Notes under the pieces: model-generated
Databases searched by the model: none
What the model was told of the DNA's origin: nothing
Seen by the model: only the letters and a program-made list of their open reading frames with translations
Source: an uncultured Actinomycetes bacterium
GTDB taxonomy: Bacteria; Actinomycetota; Acidimicrobiia; Acidimicrobiales; Ilumatobacteraceae
Direction of reading: 5' to 3'
Assembly: GCA_937927625.1 (NCBI GenBank)
Contig: CALBSD010000071.1
Location: 1 to 15,743 of the forward strand
DNA length: 15,743 nucleotides
Translations under genes and position numbers: made by a program
Part shown: positions 7,463 to 14,349 of the stretch, one piece after another
Position numbering within the stretch: the first letter of the stretch is position 1
Layout: every line of letters starts with the position of its first letter

Positions 7463-7625
7463 CGAAGATTCCGTCGAAAAGTGATCCAATTTTTCCTGCA
7501 CCACCACCAGCTGTTGCCCAGGTGATGACCAAGGTGGCGATGATTGCGGCTGCCAACAAGATCAGTGCGTATTCGGTGGTGGCTTGTCCGCGAGAACGAG
7601 AACGATGCGAGATGAGTTGATTCAT
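7422..7625 (-). CDS. flp: Flp-type small pilin
   Basis: Likely major pilin subunit, only 67 residues. The N-terminal leader MNQLISHRSRSRG is basic and is followed by QATTEYALILLAA, an exact class IVb site: cut after G13, Glu at +5, Tyr at +6. A single hydrophobic helix (about 19-38) then forms the filament core, followed by a glycine-rich stretch (TAGGGAGKIG) and a short polar end. AAGGA four bases before the ATG supports the start. It starts 7 bases after the fused tadB/tadC gene and its 3' end overlaps tadE. The matching gene in M. tuberculosis is the small Rv3656c. The site and position are seen directly; its being the main subunit is inferred from size and order. Confidence 0.85.
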   Translation of the reverse strand: MNQLISHRSRSRGQATTEYALILLAAAIIATLVITWATAGGGAGKIGSLFDGIFDGIVQRSNPPSQG

Positions 7626-7632
7626 GAATTCC

Positions 7633-8781
7633 TTACTGAGGTGTTGTGATGATGGGAGGAGAAAAGTGGAAGTGCGAAAGATTGGCGATGACGAGAGGAG
7701 CAACGGTGAGTAGTACGAAAGATGGCAATACAAATAGAACAATGGGCAGTGCGAGTTTGGTCGGTAATTGCCGTAATTGAATATCGATGTGATGTCGGCG
7801 ATGTTGACGAGACTCTGCAGAGAGTTGATTAATGGTTTGCAGAACTGGGAGACCATCGTTCTCTGCCATTAGTAATAGACGCATCAGTGGTTCGAGGTTG
7901 CCGCCCATTCTCTGACCAAATTCTCGGAGAGAATCGGAGAGTGGTTGACCGAGCACTAGAGCATGATTCAAAGTTGCATCATGCTCTAGTGACCAGATCT
8001 CAAGTGCATCTCGAATCGAGATGCCTGCACGCAGAGAAACACTGAGTTCCTCCGCAAGATGTATCGAGATATCGGAAGAACCGGAATGCGTGCGTTTGAT
8101 CATCTGACGTATCCATTGCCAACCAATTCGATTGAGAAGTACTCCAATGAGTAATACAAAGAGCGATGGCGCAAGCAGAACAGCGTGACGTGATGTTGCG
8201 GACACAACAAGCAACAAGGTGAGGACGATATACGGAAGAAGAGTAAGGATTCGTGCAGACAAACGGGCTTGTGCAGTTGCTGCCAATAACTCTTGCTGTT
8301 GTCGGTTCTCTTCTCTCAGAATTGAGGCTGCTTGCTCAAGAGATTGCGGAATAAATATTCCAGCAATAAAAGATCGTCGCACAAAATTAAAAAATCGACG
8401 TTCGTCAGAATTCTGGGTCGCGATGCTTCTCAATGATTCGTCGATTTCACTTCCGTTCTGCAACCGATTCAACAAGGCGCAGACTGATGTCGATGTTGTG
8501 TGTGCCTGTAAGGATTCAATAAGAGCATCGCGAGCCGGCATCTGTGATCGAGTCGCCCGCGCAAGTTGCTCAAGACATTGTGGATGGTCCAGAGGAATTT
8601 GACGAGCTTGCTGCACGTCTATTTTCGGATGTGTTGATTTCGGGGGAACTTCATCAGAACCGACAAATTTGGATGTTGTGGCATGGACACGAGCGATGCG
8701 CCTATCGGCCCACAGAAATACGTGCGGAATTATCCAGCAAAAGATGCTGAAAAAAACCAAAACAAAAATTATGAAATTCAT
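7633..8781 (-). CDS. fused TadB/TadC platform protein (type II secretion F family)
   Basis: Inner-membrane platform of the Tad pilus, 382 residues. The ATG at 8781 overlaps the tadA stop as ATGA; the longer upstream frame only mirrors tadA. TM1 is at 2-22. Two T2SSF (GspF-like) helical domains then follow. The first is at about 68-175 (LEQLARATRSQMPARDALIESL), ending in TM hairpin 177-218. The second is at about 241-340 (HLAEELSVSLRAGISIRDAL), ending in the TM at 344-367. Related tad loci normally encode TadB and TadC as two proteins of about 300 residues each. Here both domains lie in one short polypeptide, a compact fusion similar in outline to GspF/PilC. A run of seven T bases lies near the 5' end (8756-8750). 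Domain calls rest on my reading of the repeats. Confidence 0.85.
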   Translation of the reverse strand: MNFIIFVLVFFSIFCWIIPHVFLWADRRIARVHATTSKFVGSDEVPPKSTHPKIDVQQARQIPLDHPQCLEQLARATRSQMPARDALIESLQAHTTSTSVCALLNRLQNGSEIDESLRSIATQNSDERRFFNFVRRSFIAGIFIPQSLEQAASILREENRQQQELLAATAQARLSARILTLLPYIVLTLLLVVSATSRHAVLLAPSLFVLLIGVLLNRIGWQWIRQMIKRTHSGSSDISIHLAEELSVSLRAGISIRDALEIWSLEHDATLNHALVLGQPLSDSLREFGQRMGGNLEPLMRLLLMAENDGLPVLQTINQLSAESRQHRRHHIDIQLRQLPTKLALPIVLFVLPSFVLLTVAPLVIANLSHFHFSPPIITTPQ

Positions 8782-9686
8782 CTTTGAGAGCCATACACGA
8801 TTGAAGTCTCGCCCCCAGCAAACTGTGCAATTTCTGAGATGCTTCGACGTCCATTTGCCAGACGATGGATATGAATCACCGCATCGACGCCTTTCGTTAC
8901 TAGTTGTCGTGCATCTTGTGGAGACCATTGCGGAGAGTCCCGAGTGATCATGGATGCAAAGCGGTCCACAGTGTCGGTGGCTGAAGTGGCGTGCACAGTG
9001 GCCCAACTTCCACGATGTCCACTGGTGAGAGCCAGCAGCATGTCGATGGCCTCGACACCTCGAACTTCACCAATGATGAGACGATCTGGCCGAAGCCGAA
9101 GTGATGTACGAACAAGCTGTTGCAAGGTCACTTCGCCAGCATTTTCGATATTTGCTGGACGTGTTTGCAGGCGCACGACGTGAGAATTCATAAAGCGGAG
9201 TTCAGCAGTATCTTCCACCACCACTATTCGTTCGGAAGCATGAAAGTGGGACGCAGCGGCTGAGAGTAGGGAAGTCTTTCCGGATGATGTCGCTCCAGAA
9301 ACAACAACATTCTTTCGTTCTCGAATTAATTCCCGGATGAGATCTGTGCAATCAGTGGGACCAAAAGCCGCCAACGGAAGAATACGTTTTGAAAATTTGC
9401 GAATAGAGATAGTGGTGCCGCCCACGGAAATTGGCGGAATCACTACACAAGCTCGCGAACCATCATTGAGTCGAGCATCTAGGACGGGAGAGAGGAGATC
9501 AACTCGTCTCCCTGATGCTCGGCAGATTCTTTCGACGCATTGGTTCACTTGCTCAGGTGTGAGAGTTCCCACAGGGTGAATTCCGTGTGCGTCTTCAAGC
9601 CAGAGACTGTGTCCATCCACCACCATGACTTCAGAAACGTCGGGGTTATCAAGATGCGGCTGAAGGACACCAAGTGAATGGGGCAT
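8778..9686 (-). CDS. tadA: TadA/CpaF-type pilus assembly ATPase
   Basis: Hexameric secretion ATPase of the VirB11/CpaF class, 302 residues, which drives pilin assembly at the inner face of the membrane. Motifs in order: Walker A GATSSGKTSL (131-140), Asp box VVVEDTAEL (about 155-163), Walker B RLIIGEVRG (202-210), His box GSWATVHATS (226-235). The segment PVLDARLNDGSRACVVIPP (67-85) is the usual CpaF N-domain signature. The protein lacks the long N-terminal extension of many CpaF proteins and starts near the conserved NPDVSEVMV segment. The ATG at 9686 lies 5 bases after the TadZ-like stop and has no clear Shine-Dalgarno, so translation is probably coupled. It corresponds to Rv3659c of M. tuberculosis in place and type. 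Confidence 0.94.
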   Translation of the reverse strand: MPHSLGVLQPHLDNPDVSEVMVVDGHSLWLEDAHGIHPVGTLTPEQVNQCVERICRASGRRVDLLSPVLDARLNDGSRACVVIPPISVGGTTISIRKFSKRILPLAAFGPTDCTDLIRELIRERKNVVVSGATSSGKTSLLSAAASHFHASERIVVVEDTAELRFMNSHVVRLQTRPANIENAGEVTLQQLVRTSLRLRPDRLIIGEVRGVEAIDMLLALTSGHRGSWATVHATSATDTVDRFASMITRDSPQWSPQDARQLVTKGVDAVIHIHRLANGRRSISEIAQFAGGETSIVYGSQR

Positions 9687-9691
9687 AGCGG

Positions 9692-10324
9692 TTATTGCGG
9701 CAGACAGTTTCCGAACAGCTGCTCTGCCCTCGCCGTTAGAAGCCCAGCATCAACCGCGCGAGAAATTGCAGGTTCATATGGAATTTCTGCAGCAATAGGA
9801 ACACCCAAAACATTTCCAACGTCCTTCACCGTGAGTGCTCGGTTTTCTTCTTTGATAACAAACACATTGCTGGGCCGTGGCAGACGAGAGGCACGTCGGA
9901 GCGACAAATAACAAGGCTTAACAACCATGGAAACGTTCTGCACGGCAGATGTCAGAACGTCGGGCACAAATGTGGTGCCGGCATCAATGACAACATCATG
10001 AGGTAATCCAGAAATAGCTCTCGCAAGATCAGACCATCGAGGTTCACCGTTCACAAAACGTGACCCGCGATGAAGAACAACTAAACCCGGGATGACGGTG
10101 GTACCCAGCATTACTAGTTGTTGGGCATCGCTGGTGTTGTCCTCACTAAGCCAGTCATTGATGCCTGGCCCGTGTGGTTCTGCTTGGCCAATTGCGGCGG
10201 GGATGTCGCCGCAGAGATCAATCAGCAAAGTGTTGGTACCGCGCATTGCGGAGACGAGTGCAAATGCGGATGCAGTCACAGTGGTGCAGTTGCCACCTTT
10301 GGGTGACATAAAGAGAGTGGACAC
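9692..10324 (-). CDS. TadZ/CpaE-like MinD-family protein with broken P-loop
   Basis: MinD/ParA-fold protein in the place of TadZ (Rv3660c/Ssd in M. tuberculosis), which positions the Tad machine; 210 residues. The N-terminal fold is clear: FMSPKGG (5-11), a LLIDL strand with acidic residue at about 33-37, and VVIDAG (111-116) as the switch II strand. The P-loop reads KGGNCTTVT where a working deviant Walker A is KGGxGKTT, so the catalytic-type Gly-Lys is absent. ATP hydrolysis is doubtful. No receiver-like N-terminal domain is present, unlike CpaE. The start is GTG at 10324, with AAGGAGG (10335-10329) four bases upstream; the ATG overlapping it at 10326 is out of frame. It is first in the tad operon and lies 54 bases after the dehydrogenase gene. 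Confidence 0.8.
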   Translation of the reverse strand: MSTLFMSPKGGNCTTVTASAFALVSAMRGTNTLLIDLCGDIPAAIGQAEPHGPGINDWLSEDNTSDAQQLVMLGTTVIPGLVVLHRGSRFVNGEPRWSDLARAISGLPHDVVIDAGTTFVPDVLTSAVQNVSMVVKPCYLSLRRASRLPRPSNVFVIKEENRALTVKDVGNVLGVPIAAEIPYEPAISRAVDAGLLTARAEQLFGNCLPQ

Positions 10325-10327
10325 ATT

Positions 10328-10348
10328 TCCTCCTTGTTAGGTGGAGGA
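10328..10348 (-). promoter_or_regulatory. strong Shine-Dalgarno of tadZ inside a possible hairpin
   Basis: On the minus strand TCCTCC (10348-10343) can pair with GGAGGA (10333-10328) across a 9-base loop. The second arm covers most of the AAGGAGG ribosome binding site of the tadZ-like gene, so the stem could hide it. Six base pairs are modest; the overlap with the only good Shine-Dalgarno in the operon is the reason to record it. Confidence 0.4.
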
Positions 10349-10378
10349 GATGTGGACAGGGGAGAGACGAAAGTGGAG

Positions 10379-11350
10379 TTACAACTTCACTTCATTATGC
10401 ATCGCTTCACCATTGATGTAGCGATGGAGGTTTTCCACAAAAATTTTCTCTGCGCGTAGTCCGGACGACGACGAAGAACCAGAACTATGCGGTGTGACAA
10501 TCACATTGTCGAAATCCCATAGCGGTGAATCTTCGGGTAGTGGTTCAGTGGCAAACACATCGAGTCCAGCGCCTGCGATGTGGCCCGACTGCAATGCAGC
10601 AATGAGTGCAGGTTCTGACACCAACTCGCCACGACCAACATTGATGAATCGAGACCCCTTCTTAAATGCGGCAAAGCGCTCGTCATCAAAAAGGTCTTTG
10701 GTATCTGCTGTGAGTGGCAGTGCGCAAGCAACCCAATCGGCACGCGCGAGCACGTCGTTCAAGGCGTCGAACCCGAAAGTCGGGCAGGGCTCATTGCCCT
10801 GAGGAGTACGTCGAATTCCTTCGACTTCCATATTGAGCGCAATACCGAGGCGTGCAATCTCAAGACCAATCGGCCCGAGGCCAATGACTGCGAGACGCGA
10901 ACCATCGAGTTCCTCAAATGAATGTCGTTCCCATTCGTGTTTGTCCTGATGGCGGAACCATGCACGCGTATTGCGACTGAGTGACAACATGTAGAGAATC
11001 GCTGTCTGTGCGATGGGCGAAGCAGTGGCACCCGATGAATTGGTGAGACGTACACCGCTTTCCATGAGTTGGATAAAGAACGGACTATCAACGCCAGCCG
11101 AGAAAGTGTGAAGCCACTTCACGTTGGTGGACTTCATGATGGAAAGCACCATGCCCCGCGAGCGTTCTGGCCACACATCGCTTGAGAAGAAGGCAACGTT
11201 CACATTTGCCAACACGTCATCTGCGATTGGTTCATCACCTTCATAAATGATGGGTGTGATACCGGGTGCAAACGAAGCGATGTTTGTCCCCTCGCGCTGC
11301 CAAACGTTGTTGCTGACAAGAAGAACGATGTCGGAACCTGCTGTGGTCAT
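10379..11350 (-). CDS. D-isomer-specific 2-hydroxyacid dehydrogenase
   Basis: NAD(P)-dependent oxidoreductase that interconverts a 2-oxoacid and a D-2-hydroxyacid, 323 residues from ATG 11350 (a GTG two codons earlier is possible). The Rossmann fold has GLGPIG (about 157-162) in VIGLGPIGLEIARLG. The catalytic trio is present as Arg in NVGRGELV (about 240), Glu in FATEPLP (about 269) and His in VTPHSSG (about 288). The substrate cannot be named; the sequence is closer to the broad GhrA/phosphoglycerate-dehydrogenase-like group than to a known specific enzyme. An odd serine-rich run SSGSSSSSG follows the catalytic His. The start codon faces that of the divergent membrane protein with only 11 bases between. 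The tad operon follows after 54 bases on the same strand, so some read-through is possible, with no functional link known. Confidence 0.9.
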   Translation of the reverse strand: MTTAGSDIVLLVSNNVWQREGTNIASFAPGITPIIYEGDEPIADDVLANVNVAFFSSDVWPERSRGMVLSIMKSTNVKWLHTFSAGVDSPFFIQLMESGVRLTNSSGATASPIAQTAILYMLSLSRNTRAWFRHQDKHEWERHSFEELDGSRLAVIGLGPIGLEIARLGIALNMEVEGIRRTPQGNEPCPTFGFDALNDVLARADWVACALPLTADTKDLFDDERFAAFKKGSRFINVGRGELVSEPALIAALQSGHIAGAGLDVFATEPLPEDSPLWDFDNVIVTPHSSGSSSSSGLRAEKIFVENLHRYINGEAMHNEVKL

Positions 11351-11361
11351 TGCCACAGACT

Positions 11362-12366
11362 ATGTACCCAGAGGCTCGATGGCAGTACCGTTCTGTTGTG
11401 CGCCTTCTTGTTGGACTTCTTTCCTTCCTGCCATTGGCTCCTGCTCACATGGGCTCCGGAGACAGTGTTCAGCCGCGCAATACCGAGTCCGTGATCGAAA
11501 GCATCTCGCCTGCAGTTCCTGATGGGGTGAAGATTGAGATTGTCGGTGGCGATACCTATGTACGACTCACAGCTGTCGGAGTGCGTGCTGAAGTGCATGG
11601 GTATGACGACGAACAGTATTTGAGAATCAGTGCTGAAGGGCTCGTTGAGATTAACGACGCATCGGTGACTGCGGTTCTAAACGGTGATCGTTACGGAAAT
11701 GTCGATACATCGAAAATGAAACCTGATGCATTGCCTCGGTGGCGAACCATTGCAACGAATGGCATCGCGATGTGGCATGACCATCGTTCGCACTGGATGA
11801 GCCCGAAACCTCCAGCAACGATTGATGACAAAGGCACAGTGCTTGATTGGAAGATCCCGATGATCATTGCTGGCCGTCGCACGCTGGTGTCCGGAACTCT
11901 GTTTCTTCGTGAACAAGCAAGTGTTGCATGGTGGTTGCTTGGACTGCCTGCGGTTGTCATCGCCGTGGTGTTGTCATTGTTCCGTCGCCGTGGATTTTTT
12001 GCCGCAGTGCTCGTCGCTGCATTGTTCGGCGTTGTTGCTGGCTTTATGGAATATGACGGTTTGCCAGATGGTGCACGAATCACACCGGTGATGTTGATGT
12101 TCTCGATTGGTGCCGCAGCGATTGCTCTTACATCCATGATTCGTCTGATTCGCCCAGGCGCAATGCACATCGCAATATCTCTTAATGCAGGCGCAGGCGC
12201 AGCATTGGTGGTGTGTGCATGGTTGACGGCGAATCAAGTTCGTGCGGCGTACATCCCAGGCATTGAACCCATGTGGATTGCACGCATAGCGATACCCGTG
12301 ATGATGGGCATCGGCATCGTGTCCGTCATTGACGGCGTCACACGTATTGTTCGAACTGCGCCATAG
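11362..12366 (+). CDS. exported multi-pass membrane protein with WHDHRSHW motif, function unknown
   Basis: I do not recognise a named function. The protein has 334 residues from ATG 11362; a TTG (11350) and a GTG (11398) are alternatives. It opens with a signal-peptide-like segment (VVRLLVGLLSFLPLAPAHMG, 12-31). An extracytoplasmic domain of about 155 residues follows, with beta-rich segments VKIEIVGGDTYVRL and EQYLRISAEGLVEIND, an LNGDRYG motif and W138-H-D-H-R-S-H-W-M146. Five membrane helices fill about 190-325. From memory, many actinobacteria have hypothetical proteins with the same VGGD, YLR, DRYG and WHDHRxHWMSP blocks, so this looks like a conserved family. H139, H141 and H144 could bind metal; that is inference. 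It is divergent from the dehydrogenase and convergent with the sigma gene (12-base gap). Confidence 0.8.
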   Translation: MYPEARWQYRSVVRLLVGLLSFLPLAPAHMGSGDSVQPRNTESVIESISPAVPDGVKIEIVGGDTYVRLTAVGVRAEVHGYDDEQYLRISAEGLVEINDASVTAVLNGDRYGNVDTSKMKPDALPRWRTIATNGIAMWHDHRSHWMSPKPPATIDDKGTVLDWKIPMIIAGRRTLVSGTLFLREQASVAWWLLGLPAVVIAVVLSLFRRRGFFAAVLVAALFGVVAGFMEYDGLPDGARITPVMLMFSIGAAAIALTSMIRLIRPGAMHIAISLNAGAGAALVVCAWLTANQVRAAYIPGIEPMWIARIAIPVMMGIGIVSVIDGVTRIVRTAP

Positions 12367-12380
12367 GCGCTTGCAGTTTT
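12358..12380 (+). terminator. small terminator candidate at convergent gene ends
   Basis: GCGCC (12358-12362), loop ATA, GGCGC (12366-12370), then TTGCAGTTTT. The 5-bp GC stem begins inside the last codons of the membrane protein gene and lies in the 12-base gap before the sigma factor stop. It is short, but hairpin plus T run fits a terminator for the plus-strand gene. Confidence 0.4.
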
Positions 12381-13323
12381 AGACGGAGAGAAGGTCGCGC
12401 GCACCAGTGTCTGATGACGGGTGACGCAACTTGCTCATTGCACGAGCTTCGATCTGACGGATGCGCTCGCGTGTGAGATTGAAATGCTCGCCGACTTCTT
12501 CAAGTGTGCGACCTTCACCGCTGCCATCAAGACCAAAGCGAAGGCGAAGAATTTCGCGCTCACGTTCGTCGAGAGGTGCAAGCAAACGCTGAATCTCTTC
12601 AGGCAACAAGGCAGTGGCTGCTACTTCGAATGGTGATTCTGCGGAACGGTCTTCAACAACGTCGCCGAGTTCAGCGTCGCCATCTTCACGAAGTGGTTCG
12701 GACAAAGACAACGGCTCTGCAGCGAAACGCAATGCCTCGGTGACCTTGTCTTCTGGCATCTCCACTTCCTTCGCCAATTCAGCGAGGGTTGCAGGACGAC
12801 CAAACTTGAGCTCAAGGCGAGAGCGTGCCTTTTGCAAACGAGCGAGGGTGTCGCCCGCGTGGACCGGGAGGCGAATGGTGCGGCCGGTATTTGCGATACC
12901 GCGCGTGATTGCCTGACGGATCCACCATGTTGCATAGGTGGAGAACTTGAATCCCTTGCGCCAGTCGAACTTTTCAACGGCGTGCATGAGGCCAAGGTTG
13001 CCTTCTTGGATGAGGTCAAGAAGTGGAAGACCAGATGCCTGGTACTTCTTCGCGATGGAGACCACGAGACGAAGGTTTGACTGAACGAATGCGCGCTCTG
13101 CAATTTCGCCCTCGCGAATTGCTTTGCGAAGTTCACGACGCTTTGTTGCGGTGAGTGTCTTGGCGTCGCCTGCTTCTTGTTCTTCTTTAGCGAGCTTGCC
13201 GGCTTCGATGGCCTTGGCAAGACGAACTTCGTCGTCCTTTGTGAGGAGGGTGTACTGACCGATGTCAGTGAGATAGAGCCTGACGAGGTCTTCTTCGTCG
13301 CGATCAATCCGATCCTTAGCCAC
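12379..13323 (-). CDS. RNA polymerase sigma factor, RpoD/SigA-like (group 1 or 2)
   Basis: Sigma-70 factor that directs RNA polymerase to promoters, 314 residues. Region 1.2 is at about 10-33 (LVRLYLTDIGQYTLL) and an Arg/Lys/Glu-rich non-conserved segment at 40-75. Region 2 covers about 76-155 with SNLRLVVSIAKKY, DLIQEGNLGLMHAVEKFDW, KFSTYATWWIRQAITRGI and RTIRLPVH. Region 3 is about 156-235, and region 4 about 240-303 with the helix-turn-helix TLEEVGEHFNLTRERIRQIE. The GTG at 13323 follows GAGG by 8 bases; longer in-frame extensions begin with unlikely sequence. It has no region 1.1, so it is either a short principal sigma or an HrdB/SigB-type secondary one; the core motifs match principal sigmas closely. 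It is divergent from the Bax inhibitor-like gene. Confidence 0.93.
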   Translation of the reverse strand: MAKDRIDRDEEDLVRLYLTDIGQYTLLTKDDEVRLAKAIEAGKLAKEEQEAGDAKTLTATKRRELRKAIREGEIAERAFVQSNLRLVVSIAKKYQASGLPLLDLIQEGNLGLMHAVEKFDWRKGFKFSTYATWWIRQAITRGIANTGRTIRLPVHAGDTLARLQKARSRLELKFGRPATLAELAKEVEMPEDKVTEALRFAAEPLSLSEPLREDGDAELGDVVEDRSAESPFEVAATALLPEEIQRLLAPLDEREREILRLRFGLDGSGEGRTLEEVGEHFNLTRERIRQIEARAMSKLRHPSSDTGARDLLSV

Positions 13324-13428
13324 CCTGAAACCTCGCCTTTTCGTTAGTGATTCAGCGCCAAATGGGCTGAACAAATTGCAGGATACCGAGTGCATTTCGT
13401 CACCCCACAGCCGAAGCAGGAACAAATA

Positions 13429-13438
13429 GTTATACACA
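13429..13438. promoter_or_regulatory. DnaA-box match and -10-like element upstream of the sigma gene
   Basis: TTATACACA (13430-13438, plus) fits the DnaA box consensus TTWTNCACA exactly. Overlapping it on the minus strand, TATAAC (13434-13429) is a fair -10 box for the sigma factor gene, with CTTTCT 17 bases upstream as a poor -35. A single 9-mer can occur by chance; overlap with a promoter-like site in the sigma gene's 158-base upstream region is why it is noted. Confidence 0.35.
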
Positions 13439-13481
13439 GGCCTGACACCGCAGAAAGCCCGAAAACAGTTAGTTTTTGGCT

Positions 13482-14288
13482 ATGGCAAATCCTATTTTGA
13501 ACGACAAGGCCTTGGGCCTTGGAAACCTCGACGGACAGAACAGCACGTGGGCACCGCCTACGACGCAACCCGTTTCGGATGGTCCGGTCAGCCGCTGGGA
13601 TGGCGGCATCATGACGGTGAAGGGAACAGCGTCGGCAACCATCATGTTGTTGGCTCTCATCCTCGCCTCGGCCACGTTTACTTGGATGTCGATCGCCGAG
13701 CCGCTTCCCGGCGCCATGGTTGAAATTCCATTCGGTTGGGTGATTGGTGGATTAATTGTTGGTCTAATTTCGGTGATTGTGGCTTCGCGGAAGCCGCATG
13801 TTGCGAAAATTGCCGCCCCAATTTATGCATTGGCCGAAGGTGTCGTGCTTGGTGCAATCAGTCGCGCATACTCCGAGCAGTACAACGGAATTGTTGTGCA
13901 AGCAGTGGGCGCAACGCTCGGGGTTTTTGTTGTGATGTTGCTGCTGTACCGCACAGGCGTTGTACGCGTGAACGACAAGTACCGCCGCATTGTGATGGGT
14001 GCAACGCTTGGTTTGGTTGCGTTTTATCTCATCTCAATGGTCATTGGCATCTTCGCTGGAATGCCTTCATTCATTAACGATGCAAGCCCCATGGGCATTG
14101 CATTTAGCGTGTTTGTTGCTGGCCTTGCGGCCTCACATCTTGCGATTGACTTCGACATGATTGAACGTGGAGTCGCAAACAAGCTTCCTGCACACATGGA
14201 ATGGTTCTGCGCTCTCGGACTTACGGTCACATTGGTGTGGCTGTATCTCGAGATCCTTCGACTTCTATCGAAGCTTCGCGAACGCTAA
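13482..14288 (+). CDS. Bax inhibitor-1/YccA-family membrane protein
   Basis: Multi-pass inner membrane protein of the BI-1/YccA (TMBIM-like) superfamily, 268 residues. A soluble N-terminal stretch (1-48, beginning MANPILNDKA) precedes about seven hydrophobic segments: 50-70, 84-101, 108-128, 136-156, 169-193, 203-222 and 239-260. The C-terminal part has the family's acidic block AIDFDMIERG (221-230). Those aspartates correspond to the di-aspartyl sensor that gates ion leak in the characterised BsYetJ protein. The end LRLLSKLRER is a basic cytoplasmic tail. The actual role in this organism is unknown; family members have been linked to calcium/pH leak and to FtsH (YccA). The ATG at 13482 matches the family N-terminus better than the TTG six bases earlier. 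No Shine-Dalgarno is visible, suggesting a leaderless or short-leader message. Confidence 0.9.
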   Translation: MANPILNDKALGLGNLDGQNSTWAPPTTQPVSDGPVSRWDGGIMTVKGTASATIMLLALILASATFTWMSIAEPLPGAMVEIPFGWVIGGLIVGLISVIVASRKPHVAKIAAPIYALAEGVVLGAISRAYSEQYNGIVVQAVGATLGVFVVMLLLYRTGVVRVNDKYRRIVMGATLGLVAFYLISMVIGIFAGMPSFINDASPMGIAFSVFVAGLAASHLAIDFDMIERGVANKLPAHMEWFCALGLTVTLVWLYLEILRLLSKLRER

Positions 14289-14302
14289 GAAGTTTTTGAT
14301 TT

Positions 14303-14349
14303 GCTCGCGTGATGCGAGCCACGAGCTGAAATCAGTCATCTGATATCAG
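14303..14349. terminator. pair of hairpins between convergent genes
   Basis: GCTCGC-GTGAT-GCGAGC (14303-14319) is a perfect 6-bp stem. CTGAAATCAG-TCAT-CTGATATCAG (14326-14349) forms a 10-bp stem with one mismatch and contains the stop codon of the minus-strand mini-gene. They fill the 57-base gap between two gene ends. Neither has a T run on the correct side, so termination is plausible from location only. Confidence 0.4.

Noticed and set aside
7626..7856. 77-residue extension of the Flp pilin
   Set aside because: It lies within the fused tadB/C gene in another frame and would remove the short basic leader that prepilin peptidase needs.
8750..8756. Run of seven A (T on the coding strand) near the start of tadB/C as a phase-variation switch
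   Set aside because: Seven bases is short for slippage, and the encoded Phe/Val residues suit the first membrane helix, so composition explains it.
8782..9006. 75-residue N-terminal extension of the TadB/C frame
   Set aside because: It is the antisense-free shifted reading of the tadA 3' end, rich in Cys and His. The ATG at 8781 with ATGA coupling and a membrane helix is the sensible start.
12347..12354. GTTCGAAC palindrome as an operator
   Set aside because: It lies in the last codons of a coding sequence, is only 8 bases, and has no partner site nearby.
13324..13437. 38-residue upstream extension of the sigma factor frame
   Set aside because: The sequence MYNYLFLLRLWGDEM is unlike any sigma N-terminus, and GTG 13323 has a suitable GAGG upstream.
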